Below, in pieces: positions 1 to 7,655 of a stretch of DNA of 15,394 nucleotides; positions within the stretch are counted from its first letter, which is position 1; the number at the start of each line of letters is the position of its first letter. The stretch comes from Armatimonadota bacterium (GTDB lineage: Bacteria > Sysuimicrobiota > Sysuimicrobiia > Sysuimicrobiales > JACQTN01). The stretch covers positions 1-15,394 of the forward strand of contig JACQTN010000305.1 of the NCBI GenBank assembly GCA_016210785.1, written 5' to 3'. Below the pieces are notes generated by a model that worked only from the letters and a program-made list of their open reading frames with translations, did no database searches and was not told the origin of the DNA. A program made the position numbers and the translations under genes.

Positions 1-251
1 ACATCCAGGTGCGAGAGCAGCATGAGGGGCTCGGCGTCGTCGCGTCCTGGAAGCCTGAGGACGACGGAGCCGCGGCCCGGCGCGGACTCCAGCACTCGCG
101 GGCGCAGGCCTTCCGCCTCCAACACCGACGCCAGATAGCGGACGGCCTCGATCTCGTTGCCCGGCGGATTGGTCGTGTCGATGCGAATGAGGTTCTGCAG
201 ATGCCGGATCGCTTCGGGCTCGATCGTCTCCCAGGCCACCTCAGTCTTCAC
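1..251 (-). CDS. M20 family metallopeptidase, N-terminal fragment (runs off the left edge)
   Basis: The minus strand reads from a GTG at 251 without a stop to the window edge, giving 83 complete residues. The sequence has the M20 N-terminal signature: IDTTNPPGNE at residues 24-33 and, at the very edge, LLSHLD, whose H81 and D83 match the first zinc ligand and the HxD aspartate of the ArgE/DapE/CPG2 family. A purine-rich site (GGGAGAG, 257-263) lies 5 nt upstream, preceded by GGAGGAAGG, supporting the GTG start. An ATG at 294 on the same strand is in another frame and soon meets a stop. The product would be a cytoplasmic zinc hydrolase of N-acyl amino acids or small peptides; the substrate cannot be read from this fragment. 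It is divergent from the binding-protein gene at 551 and is a second M20 protein besides the one at 7656-8912. About four fifths of the gene lies outside the window. Confidence 0.88.
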   Translation of the reverse strand, partial: MKTEVAWETIEPEAIRHLQNLIRIDTTNPPGNEIEAVRYLASVLEAEGLRPRVLESAPGRGSVVLRLPGRDDAEPLMLLSHLD

Positions 252-308
252 CGCCGCTCTCCCTTCCTCCGGAACCCGGCGTGGCGGGGCTCATGCACCC
301 TGTCTCAG

Positions 309-323
309 GAACCCGCGGGGTTC
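309..323. repeat. Inverted repeat GAACCC-GCG-GGGTTC, possible operator
   Basis: Six-base arms match perfectly around a 3-base spacer. The site is about 58 bp upstream of the minus-strand GTG at 251 and about 230 bp upstream of the ATG at 551, in the region shared by both promoters. Dyads of this size are typical of binding sites for dimeric regulators, but no regulator gene is in the window and one short dyad in GC-rich DNA may be chance. Confidence 0.3.
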
Positions 324-533
324 ACCAGCACATGTATGGGCTTAGACCCGCGGACCTGAGATCCCTTGCCGGGAAAGCGGCCGCGGCACCGCTGATCTGT
401 GGGAGAGGGCCGCGCCGCGGCGTCGTCTCGGCGGACGCGGAGGAGAGGACGGGCGGGTCATCGAAGTGCACGACGATCGCTCTCGCGCACCGATCAGACC
501 GGTACCCAGAGATCGGGGTTGTCACGGCTCTCC

Positions 534-543
534 AGGAGGGAGG
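534..543 (+). promoter_or_regulatory. Ribosome-binding site of solute-binding protein 1
   Basis: AGGAGGGAGG is a strong, doubled Shine-Dalgarno sequence. It sits 4 nt before an in-frame GTG (548) and 7 nt before the ATG at 551. The ATG has the better spacing and begins directly with the positively charged n-region of the signal peptide, so 551 is preferred. The longer open frame reaching back to 281 is not needed. Confidence 0.75.
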
Positions 544-550
544 AAGCGTG

Positions 551-2077
551 ATGAGGCGGAGGATCGCTGGCGTCCTGGTGATCCTGGGTCTTGCCGTCGG
601 CCTGACCGGAGCGGCCTTCTCCGGCCGGGTCGGGGCGCAGGCGCCCGATGTGCTCGTGGTCGGCCGGGGGTTCGAAGTCCTGTCGCTGGACCCCCACAAA
701 GGAGGCAGCGACCTCAACATCTTCGACACCCTCGTCGCCCGCGATGCCGACTGGCAACACAACCCGGGCCTCGCCCTGTCCTGGCAGACCCTCGATCCCA
801 CCACCTGGGAATTGAAGCTCCGCCGCGGCGTGAGGTTTCACAACGGGGAGCCCTTCAACGCCCATGTGGTCAAGTTCTCGTTTGAGCGCGGGCTGGATCC
901 CAAGACGAAGTGGGCGAGGGCGGGGCTTTTGCGGCTGATCAAGGCGATCACCATCGTGGACGAGTACACGGTGCGCTTCGCGACGCAGCGTCCCTGGCCG
1001 CAGTTCGTCCCGACCATGGCGATGTTCGGCTGGGTCGTCCCGCCGCGATATCTGGAGAAGAACGGCGACGACGCCCTGCTGCGCCGGCCCGTGGGCACCG
1101 GCCCGTACAGGTTCGTGCGCTGGGTCAAGGATGATCGCCTGGAGCTGGAAGCCAACGACGACTACTGGGGCGGCAGGCCGAAGATCCGGCGTGTGGTGGT
1201 CCGGACGATCCCCAACAACGCCACGCGGCTGGCGGAGCTGCTGTCGGGATCGGTGCACCTGATCGAGTTGATTCCGCCCGAGCTGTACGGTCCCATCCAG
1301 CGGTCTCCGCGCACCAGGCTGGTCCAGGCCAGGAGCGCGGGGGTCTTGATGATCCTCCTCAACCTGAACAACATCGCGCCGAACCGGCCGCTGGCGGACC
1401 GGCGCGTGCGGCTGGCCCTGAACCACGCCGTGGACCGGAGGGCCCTCATCGCCAGCATCATGCACAACGTGGGCGCTCCCGTGGCCACGTTCTGCACCGA
1501 GGTCATGCGCGGCTGCGACATGTCGATCGCTCCCTTCCCGTACGACGTGGAGCGGGCCCGCACCCTCCTGCGCGAGGCGGGGTATCCCGACGGCTTCGAC
1601 ATGACCATCTCCACCACGAGCGGCACCTACCCGGGCGACCGCGACCTCACCCTGGCCGTGGCCGACCAGCTCTCCGCCGTGGGGGTGCGCGCGCGCCCGG
1701 TGGTGACCGAGTTCGGTGTCTTTCTCCGCGCGCTCGTTGAGCGGAAGCTCCCCTCCGACGCCGCGTTCGCCCGGTACACCGACTTTCTCGGCTACGCCGG
1801 CGACATTGGCTTCCGCGCCTATCACCCCCAGGGCTATGGATCCCAGTGGTTCCCGGGCAACCGCGAGTTCCAGCAACTCCTGGAGACCGCCGAGGTGATC
1901 TTTGACGAGGCGCGGCTGAGAGATCTCCTCCGCCGGGCCCAGCTCCTCTTCAGACAGGAGGCGCCGGGCATGCCGCTTATCACGGCGCCGTACGTCTACG
2001 GGCTGCACCGAAACTTAGAGTGGAGACCCCGTCCGGACCTGACGCTGCCGCTCGGCACCGCGTACTGGAGACAGTAG
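551..2077 (+). CDS. ABC transporter substrate-binding protein, family 5 (peptide/opine/nickel type)
   Basis: 508 residues, the usual length for DppA/OppA-type binding proteins (SBP_bac_5). The N-terminus is a signal peptide: MRRR n-region, hydrophobic core at about residues 5-23, and an A-Q-A cleavage motif at 29-31. There is no lipobox cysteine, so a soluble periplasmic or extracellular protein is expected. Family marks follow in order: SLDPHKGG near the mature N-terminus, LRRGVRFHNGEPFNA, the RPVGTGPYRF motif, the NDDYWGG motif, and DRRVRLALNHAVDR. It would bind an oligopeptide-like or amino-acid-derived solute and pass it to a membrane permease; no permease or ATPase gene is present here. 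It heads the plus-strand gene series and is followed after 62 bp by the GGT-like gene, so its ligand is probably what the downstream hydrolases process. The true ligand cannot be read from sequence. Confidence 0.9.
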   Translation: MRRRIAGVLVILGLAVGLTGAAFSGRVGAQAPDVLVVGRGFEVLSLDPHKGGSDLNIFDTLVARDADWQHNPGLALSWQTLDPTTWELKLRRGVRFHNGEPFNAHVVKFSFERGLDPKTKWARAGLLRLIKAITIVDEYTVRFATQRPWPQFVPTMAMFGWVVPPRYLEKNGDDALLRRPVGTGPYRFVRWVKDDRLELEANDDYWGGRPKIRRVVVRTIPNNATRLAELLSGSVHLIELIPPELYGPIQRSPRTRLVQARSAGVLMILLNLNNIAPNRPLADRRVRLALNHAVDRRALIASIMHNVGAPVATFCTEVMRGCDMSIAPFPYDVERARTLLREAGYPDGFDMTISTTSGTYPGDRDLTLAVADQLSAVGVRARPVVTEFGVFLRALVERKLPSDAAFARYTDFLGYAGDIGFRAYHPQGYGSQWFPGNREFQQLLETAEVIFDEARLRDLLRRAQLLFRQEAPGMPLITAPYVYGLHRNLEWRPRPDLTLPLGTAYWRQ

Positions 2078-2139
2078 ACGCGCGTGCGGAAGGACCGTCG
2101 ACAACACTGGACGCCATCGCCAGGAGATGAGGTGACATC

Positions 2140-3951
2140 GTGAGTACACCGGAATCCCGCTCCGTGGATGCGATCTACGACTCGCGCAAGCGGATGCCCG
2201 CGGAGGTCCGGGTCTTTCGCCCGGTGTTCCGCGGCCAGTACGGGGTGGTCAGCGCGGGCCACTATCTCGCGGCCATGGCGGGCCACGAGATCCTGCGGCG
2301 CGGCGGCAACGCCGTGGACGCCGGCGTGGCGGCGGGCATCTGCATCAACGTCACGCGCCCCGACGGCACCAGCTTCGGCGGCGTCGCCCCCATGATCATC
2401 TACCTGGCCGAGGCGGGACGGGTGACCACCATCGACGGGTTGGGCGTCTGGCCGAAGAAGGCCACGATGGACCACTACAAGACTCGTCTGGGTGGGAAGC
2501 TCTCGCCGACGGGACTGGACGTGTGCGTGACGCCCGCGGCCGCCGACGCATGGATGACCGCGCTGGCCCGCCACGGGACCATGAGCTTCGAGCAGGTGAT
2601 CGCACCGGCGCTGGACCTGGCGGAGCACGGCTTTCCGGTGCACGACAACCTGGCCCGGGCCATCCGCACGTACGGCGACGATCTCCTGCGCAACTGCCCG
2701 ACCACGGCCGAGGTCCTCATGCCGAACGGCGTCCCGCCGCGGCCCGGCGAAATCTTGCGGATGCCCGCATTGGCCCGCACCTTCCGGTCCCTGATCGAGG
2801 CGGAGCGGCGCACCGCGGGGACGCGGGCGCAGCGGATCACGGCGGCGCGGGACCACTTCTACAAGGGGCCGGCGGCGTGGGCCATGGACGCCTTCTCCCG
2901 CGCGCGCGGCGGCCTGGTCACCTACGAAGACATCGCGGCCTACGCGGTGCAGGAGGGGCCGCCGGAGCGCATCCGGTTTGGCGACGTGGAGGCCTACACC
3001 TGCGGGCCGTGGTGCCAGGGACCGTCGTTCGCCCAGATCCTCAAGCTGCTGGAGGGATTTCCGCTGCGGGACATGGGGCACAACTCTCCCGACTACGTGC
3101 ACACCCTGGTGGAGTGCATCAAGCTGGGGTTCGCCGACCGCGAGGGATACTACGGGGACCCGAACTTCGTGGACGTGCCGATGACGGCGCTGCTGTCAGA
3201 CGCGTACTGCGCCGAGCGCCGGGGGGCCGTGGACCGGCAGCGGGCGTACCCCGGGTTTCCCGAGCCGGGGCGCGTGCCGGGGTACACGCCGTACATCTAC
3301 CAGCCACCCGCGGACGAGGCGCCGCCCCCGAAGGCGCCCGTGCCGGCCGGCGAGCAGAGCAGCGACCGGCGGGACACCAGCTACCTGGCCGTGATCGACC
3401 GGTACGGCAACATCTTCTCCTGCACGCCCAGCGACAACATCATCGCCGCCCACGTGGTGCCCGAGGTGGGCACGATCATCTCGACGCGGGGCCGCCAGTC
3501 GCGCATCGATCCCCGCCATCCCTCCGCGCTCGGTCCCGGCAGGCGGCCGCGCCTGACCCCCAACCCGGCCCTGGTGCTGAAGGACGGGCAGCCCTACATG
3601 GCCATCGGCACGCCCGGTGGAGATTCCCAGGTGCAGGCGATGGTGCAGGTCTTCCTCAACATCATGGTCTTCGGCATGGACGTGCAGGAAGCCATCGAGG
3701 CGCCGCGGTTGGTCACCCACAGTTTCCCCGACTCCTTCTACCCGCACGTCTACCGGCCGCGGGAGGTGTCCCTGGAGGCGCCGGTGCACGACGCGTGCGC
3801 GGAGGATCTGATTCGCCGGGGGCATGTGGTGCACCGGTGGTCGCGGCTGGCGCGGGACTCCACGGTGTGCGTGGTGCGGCGCGATCCAGCGACGGGGACG
3901 CTGGAGGCGGGCGCGGACCCGCGCGGGCCGGCGTACGCGGCGGGGTGGTAG
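2140..3951 (+). CDS. Gamma-glutamyltransferase-family Ntn hydrolase with non-canonical substrate pocket
   Basis: 603 residues from a GTG with GAGGTGA (2129-2135) 4 nt upstream. Family marks: RRGGNAVDA at residues 53-61; the autoprocessing junction RRDTSYLAVID, where T413 would become the N-terminal nucleophile of the small subunit; and the glycine-rich GTPGG at 490-494 near the oxyanion hole. GGT enzymes self-cleave and break gamma-glutamyl or similar amide bonds. Residues that bind the gamma-glutamyl group in E. coli GGT appear lost on hand alignment: Arg114 (in the FREMAP region) matches L101 in a DGLGVWP stretch, the Ser462-Ser463 pair matches L472-T473, and the QMDD aspartate has no clear counterpart. 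No signal peptide is seen, unlike periplasmic GGTs, so it is probably cytoplasmic. The protein fits a divergent GGT-like family better than true GGT. It may be an amidase or acylase acting on a different acyl group. HyuA follows 47 bp downstream. Confidence 0.87.
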   Translation: MSTPESRSVDAIYDSRKRMPAEVRVFRPVFRGQYGVVSAGHYLAAMAGHEILRRGGNAVDAGVAAGICINVTRPDGTSFGGVAPMIIYLAEAGRVTTIDGLGVWPKKATMDHYKTRLGGKLSPTGLDVCVTPAAADAWMTALARHGTMSFEQVIAPALDLAEHGFPVHDNLARAIRTYGDDLLRNCPTTAEVLMPNGVPPRPGEILRMPALARTFRSLIEAERRTAGTRAQRITAARDHFYKGPAAWAMDAFSRARGGLVTYEDIAAYAVQEGPPERIRFGDVEAYTCGPWCQGPSFAQILKLLEGFPLRDMGHNSPDYVHTLVECIKLGFADREGYYGDPNFVDVPMTALLSDAYCAERRGAVDRQRAYPGFPEPGRVPGYTPYIYQPPADEAPPPKAPVPAGEQSSDRRDTSYLAVIDRYGNIFSCTPSDNIIAAHVVPEVGTIISTRGRQSRIDPRHPSALGPGRRPRLTPNPALVLKDGQPYMAIGTPGGDSQVQAMVQVFLNIMVFGMDVQEAIEAPRLVTHSFPDSFYPHVYRPREVSLEAPVHDACAEDLIRRGHVVHRWSRLARDSTVCVVRRDPATGTLEAGADPRGPAYAAGW

Positions 3952-3998
3952 GCGAGGAGATTTCCGTTCCACACAGGGCTGTTCCACCCGGGTGCGTC

Positions 3999-6017
3999 TT
4001 GCCGAATTTCCGGATTGGCATCGACGTCGGCGGGACCTTCACAGATGTGGTCGCGGTCTCCGGCGACGGGCGTTCCTGGCACGCCTTCAAGGTCCCTGGT
4101 CATGGCCAGGACCCCACCGCGGCGGTCCTGGACGGTCTCGCCCGCGTGCTGGCGCGTGGCGGCGTGGAGGCCATCGTCCACGGGACCACCCTGGCCACCA
4201 ACGCGCTGCTGGAGGGCCGCACCGCGCGCACGGCGCTGGTCACCACCCGCGGGTTCCGCGATGTGCTGGAGATCACCCGCACCAATCGGGAGCACCTCTA
4301 CCGGCTCGACCGTCCCCTCAAGCCTCCACCGCTCGTGCCGCGCCACCTCCGCTTTGAGGTCACCGAGCGCACCGCCCACGATGGCGCGATCATCGAGCCG
4401 CTGCGGCGGGAGGACGTGTCCCCGCTGATCCAGGCCATCGTGCGCGAGGACGTGGAGGCCGTGGCCGTCTGTCTCCTCCACGCCTACGCCAATCCCGCCC
4501 ACGAGCAGGCGCTGGGGGAGGCGCTGCGCGCCCGCTTCCGGCACGTCAGCCTCTCCCACGAGGTCAACGCCGAGTTCCGGGAGTACGAGCGCACCAGCAC
4601 GGTTGTCGTCAACGCGGGACTCCTCCCGCTGGTCGGCCGCTACGTGGAGACGCTGCGGGAGGGCGTGGCGGCGCACGGAGTGCGGGCGCTGCGGTTGATC
4701 CGGTCCAACGGCGGCATGGCCGGGGTGGACGCGGCGGCCCGGCGTCCGCTCAGCCTCCTCTTCTCGGGTCCGGCCGCCGGCGTGGCCGCGGCCCGCACGC
4801 TGGTGACCGGCCTCGGCGTGCGCGACGCCATCACCCTGGACATGGGCGGCACGTCGACCGACGTGTGCCTGATCGCCCGCGGCGACGTGGAGGTGCTGCG
4901 CGAGCGGAGGATCGAGGGGCACCCGGTCCGCGTGCCCAGCCTGGCCGTGGAGAGCGTGGGCGCCGGCGGCGGGTCCATCGCCTGGCTCGATCCCGCGGGG
5001 GCGCTGCGGGTGGGGCCGCGCAGCGCGGGCGCCGCGCCGGGCCCGGCCTGCTACGGCCGCGGCGGTACCGAGCCCACCGTGACCGACGCGTGCGTTGCGC
5101 TGGGATACCTCTCGCCGTCGCGTCCCCTCGGCGGCACCATCGCGCTCGACCCGTCCCGCAGCGAGGCCGCGCTGCGGCCGGTGGCCCGACGGCTCACCCT
5201 GTCGCGCGAGCGCCTGGCCTGGGGCATCTGCGAGATCGCCTGCGCCAACATGATGCGGGCTGTGCGCACGGTCTCGGTGCAGCGCGGATACGATCCGCGG
5301 CAGTTTGCGCTGGTGACCTTCGGCGGGGCAGGGCCGATGCTGGCCGGCCGCCTGGCGCAGCATTTGCGCATCGGGCGCATCCTGGTGCCCGCTTTCTCCA
5401 GCGCCTTCTCCGCCTACGGATGCCTGGCCTCCGACGTCCGGTACGACCGCCTGCAGACCTTCCGCCTCCGGCTGAACGCCGATCTCGAGCCGATGGAGGA
5501 GCGCCTGGCGGCGCTGGCGGAGGACGTGGCCCGGGAAGTCCAGCGGGACGGGTTCGATCCGGCGCGCGCCGTGCTGCTGCGCAGCCTGGACCTCAGGTAC
5601 GTGGGGCAGAACGACGAGATCGAGGTGCGCCTCTCGGACGGGCGCCTGGACGCGGGCGAGATCCGCCGCCGGTTCCAAGAACGGCACCAGGCCCTGTACG
5701 CGTACACCACCGGCGAAGCGGTGGAGTGCATCAACCTGCGCGTGGCGGTCGTCGTCCCCGCGGAGGTCCCGCCGCTGCCGCGCCTGGAGCGGGAAGGCGC
5801 CGAGCCCTCCGGGACGCGGCGGGCGTACTTCCCCGATGCGGGATGGACCGCCGCGGCGATCTACGAGCGGACCGCGCTGGGCGGCGGCGTCCGAATCGCC
5901 GGCCCCGCCGTCATCGAGGACGAATGGTCGACCGTGGTCGTCTCTCCCGGACAGTCGCTGGAGTCCGACGGCCACGGCAACCTGTGGATCGAGACCGGGG
6001 CGGGGGAAAGGGCATGA
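3999..6017 (+). CDS. hyuA: Hydantoinase/5-oxoprolinase family protein, A subunit
   Basis: 672 residues from a TTG start. It belongs to the ATP-dependent HyuA/OplahA/acetone-carboxylase-beta family, which with HyuB opens cyclic amides such as 5-oxoproline or N-methylhydantoin. ASKHA nucleotide-binding motifs are visible: GIDVGGTFTD at residues 7-16, HGTTLATNALLEG soon after, LDMGGTSTDV at about 280-289, GAGGGS at 321-326 and TFGGAGPM further on. The C-terminal third is the usual HyuA tail. The start is uncertain: TTG 3999 gives the typical MPNFRIGIDVGG beginning but has only a weak upstream GGGTG, while an in-frame GTG at 3945, overlapping the GGT-like stop, would add 18 atypical residues. The frame is open much further back inside the GGT-like gene, but that translation is Arg/Gly/Ala-rich shadow. 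Its stop overlaps the hyuB start by 4 bases, implying translational coupling. The exact cyclic substrate is unknown. Confidence 0.93.
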   Translation: MPNFRIGIDVGGTFTDVVAVSGDGRSWHAFKVPGHGQDPTAAVLDGLARVLARGGVEAIVHGTTLATNALLEGRTARTALVTTRGFRDVLEITRTNREHLYRLDRPLKPPPLVPRHLRFEVTERTAHDGAIIEPLRREDVSPLIQAIVREDVEAVAVCLLHAYANPAHEQALGEALRARFRHVSLSHEVNAEFREYERTSTVVVNAGLLPLVGRYVETLREGVAAHGVRALRLIRSNGGMAGVDAAARRPLSLLFSGPAAGVAAARTLVTGLGVRDAITLDMGGTSTDVCLIARGDVEVLRERRIEGHPVRVPSLAVESVGAGGGSIAWLDPAGALRVGPRSAGAAPGPACYGRGGTEPTVTDACVALGYLSPSRPLGGTIALDPSRSEAALRPVARRLTLSRERLAWGICEIACANMMRAVRTVSVQRGYDPRQFALVTFGGAGPMLAGRLAQHLRIGRILVPAFSSAFSAYGCLASDVRYDRLQTFRLRLNADLEPMEERLAALAEDVAREVQRDGFDPARAVLLRSLDLRYVGQNDEIEVRLSDGRLDAGEIRRRFQERHQALYAYTTGEAVECINLRVAVVVPAEVPPLPRLEREGAEPSGTRRAYFPDAGWTAAAIYERTALGGGVRIAGPAVIEDEWSTVVVSPGQSLESDGHGNLWIETGAGERA

Positions 6018-7645
6018 CCGTCGATCCCATCACCCTGGAGGTCGTCCGCAGCGGCGTCACCACCATCGCGGAGGAGATGCGGGCCATCCTGGTGCGGTCC
6101 GCCCGCGCGCCGCTGCTCAAGGAGGCAGGCGACTTCTCCTGCGCCCTCACGGACGCGCGGGGTCGCCTCATCGCCCAGGGCCGGGACATCCCCATTCACC
6201 TGGGCGTGATGGCCTTCACCGTGCAGGAGTTCCTCCGGCGCGTGCCGGTGGAGTCCGTCGCCGAGGGTGACGTCTACCTGACCAACGATCCGGAGGTGGG
6301 CGGCAACCACCTGCCCGACGTCAAGGCGATCACGCCGGTCTTCGTCGGTGGACGGCTGATCGCGTTTGCCATCTGCCTGGCCCACTGGCCGGACATCGGC
6401 GGCGCCCGCGCCGGGAGCTACGTGCCGTTTGCCCGGGACATCCACATGGAGGGCCTGGTCATTCCGCCGGTGCGCATCGCCAGCCGGGAGGGACCGCGGC
6501 GGGAGATCCTCGACCTCATCTTCGCCAACGTGCGCGGCCGCGAGGAGCGGGAGGGCGACCTGCTGGCCCAGTGCGCCACCAATGAGGTCGCGAGCCGGCG
6601 CATCGTGGAGATGTGCCACCGCTTCGGCGTGGAGGTGGTCGTCAACTGCTTCCAGCGGTTCCAGGATGAGTCCGAGTCCCTGATGCGGCTGGAGATCCGT
6701 CGCCTGCCGGAAGGCACCTACGCCGGCGAGGACTTCCTGGACGACGACGCGGCCGGCGGAGACCCGGTGCCCATCCGGGTCGCCGTCACGATCAAAGACG
6801 GCGCGATGAACTTCGACTTCTCGGGCACGGCGCCGCAGATTCCCGGCCCGCTGAACGCGACCCGCTTCGTGGCCGCGTCCGCGGTCTACTACTGCTGCCG
6901 GGCCGTGTGCGGGCCGGAGATCCCGGCCAACGAGGGATGCTACCGGCCGATCAGCGTGAGCATCCCCGCGGGGGCCGTGCTGAACCCGGCGCCGGACGCG
7001 CCGGTCGTGGGCGGGAACCACGAGACCTCCCAGCGCGTGGTGGACGCCGTCATGCGCGCCCTGGCTCAGGCCGTGCCGGAGCGCATCACCGCGGGCGCCA
7101 CGACCACCTCGGGCATCCTCATCTTCAGCGGCCGCCGCGGGGAACGGCCGTTCATCTTCTACGAGGCGCACGGGGGCGGCGAGGGCGGCCACGCCCACCG
7201 CGACGGCACCAGCGCCGTGCGCAACCACATGACCAACGTGATGAACACGCCGGCGGAGGTGGTGGAGGCGGAGTATCCCTTGCGCGTAGAATCCCACACG
7301 CTGCGGCCGGGTAGCTTCGGGCCGGGGCGGCACCGGGGCGGCCTGGGGCTGCGCCGCGCCTACCGCGTGCTCGCCGAGACCGCGGAGCTCACCACCATGG
7401 CGGAGCGGTGCCGCATCGCGCCATGGGGATTCCGCGGGGGCCAGGACGGCCAGACGATGCGCATCTGGCTGATCCGGGACGGGCAGCGGCGGGCGCTGGG
7501 GGGCAAGGAGGTGCTCACGCTGCGGCGGGATGACGTGGTGGAAGTGGAGAGCTGCGGTGGTGGCGGATACGATCCTCCCGAGGCGCGGCCGGCCGACCTC
7601 CACCGCGATGACGTTAGAGAAGGCTACGTAGACGGCGAGGCATAA
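6014..7645 (+). CDS. hyuB: Hydantoinase B/5-oxoprolinase family protein, B subunit
   Basis: 543 residues beginning MTVDPITLEVVRSG, a standard HyuB N-terminus. The start ATG overlaps the hyuA stop (ATGA, 6014-6017), so the two subunits are probably made in stoichiometric amounts and act as a cytoplasmic complex. Family motifs in order: KEAGDFSCALTDARGRLIAQG, IPIHLGVM, TNDPEVGGNHLPDV (the usual form is NDPYxGGTHLPD), GGARAGSYVP, HGGGEGGHAHRDG, a NTPAEVVEAEYPLRV stretch, and FGPGRHRGGLGLRR towards the C-terminus. The length matches free-standing HyuB proteins, and nothing looks truncated. With HyuA it should carry out ATP-driven cleavage of a five-membered cyclic amide or a related reaction. Which member of the family (5-oxoprolinase, N-methylhydantoinase or another) cannot be decided from motifs. 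The GGT-like neighbour makes 5-oxoproline chemistry attractive but does not prove it. Confidence 0.94.
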   Translation: MTVDPITLEVVRSGVTTIAEEMRAILVRSARAPLLKEAGDFSCALTDARGRLIAQGRDIPIHLGVMAFTVQEFLRRVPVESVAEGDVYLTNDPEVGGNHLPDVKAITPVFVGGRLIAFAICLAHWPDIGGARAGSYVPFARDIHMEGLVIPPVRIASREGPRREILDLIFANVRGREEREGDLLAQCATNEVASRRIVEMCHRFGVEVVVNCFQRFQDESESLMRLEIRRLPEGTYAGEDFLDDDAAGGDPVPIRVAVTIKDGAMNFDFSGTAPQIPGPLNATRFVAASAVYYCCRAVCGPEIPANEGCYRPISVSIPAGAVLNPAPDAPVVGGNHETSQRVVDAVMRALAQAVPERITAGATTTSGILIFSGRRGERPFIFYEAHGGGEGGHAHRDGTSAVRNHMTNVMNTPAEVVEAEYPLRVESHTLRPGSFGPGRHRGGLGLRRAYRVLAETAELTTMAERCRIAPWGFRGGQDGQTMRIWLIRDGQRRALGGKEVLTLRRDDVVEVESCGGGGYDPPEARPADLHRDDVREGYVDGEA

Positions 7646-7655
7646 GGAGGCCACG

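Larger units (their letters stand above)
252..550. other. Divergent intergenic region between the M20 fragment and solute-binding protein 1
   Basis: This 299-bp stretch holds no credible gene. It must contain the control regions of both divergent genes. I found no convincing -35/-10 pair on either strand. Visible structure: a 15-bp inverted repeat at 309-323, the octamer GGAACCCG at 271-278 and again at 308-315, and the ribosome-binding sites of both flanking genes at its ends. Confidence 0.6.

Noticed and set aside
9..359. A 116-codon plus-strand open frame at the left edge
   Set aside because: It is antisense to the M20 fragment, which has clear family motifs, and its own translation is Arg-rich and featureless.
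494..2008. A 504-codon minus-strand open frame opposite solute-binding protein 1
   Set aside because: It covers a clear family 5 binding protein with a signal peptide; the antisense translation shows no motif.
2523..3998. Upstream extension of the hyuA frame through most of the GGT-like gene, which might suggest a fusion protein
   Set aside because: The extension translates to Arg/Gly/Ala-rich sequence without family features, and the GGT-like protein in the other frame is fully conserved. HyuA begins normally at about 3999.
3750..5975. A 741-codon open frame on the minus strand opposite hyuA
   Set aside because: It is antisense to an unmistakable hyuA with full motifs. Its translation is rich in Arg, Gly, His and Ala with no recognisable domain, as expected for shadow frames in GC-rich DNA.
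4865..6013. Upstream extension of the hyuB frame inside hyuA
   Set aside because: Shadow sequence of hyuA. The ATG at 6014 gives the standard HyuB N-terminus and the ATGA overlap.
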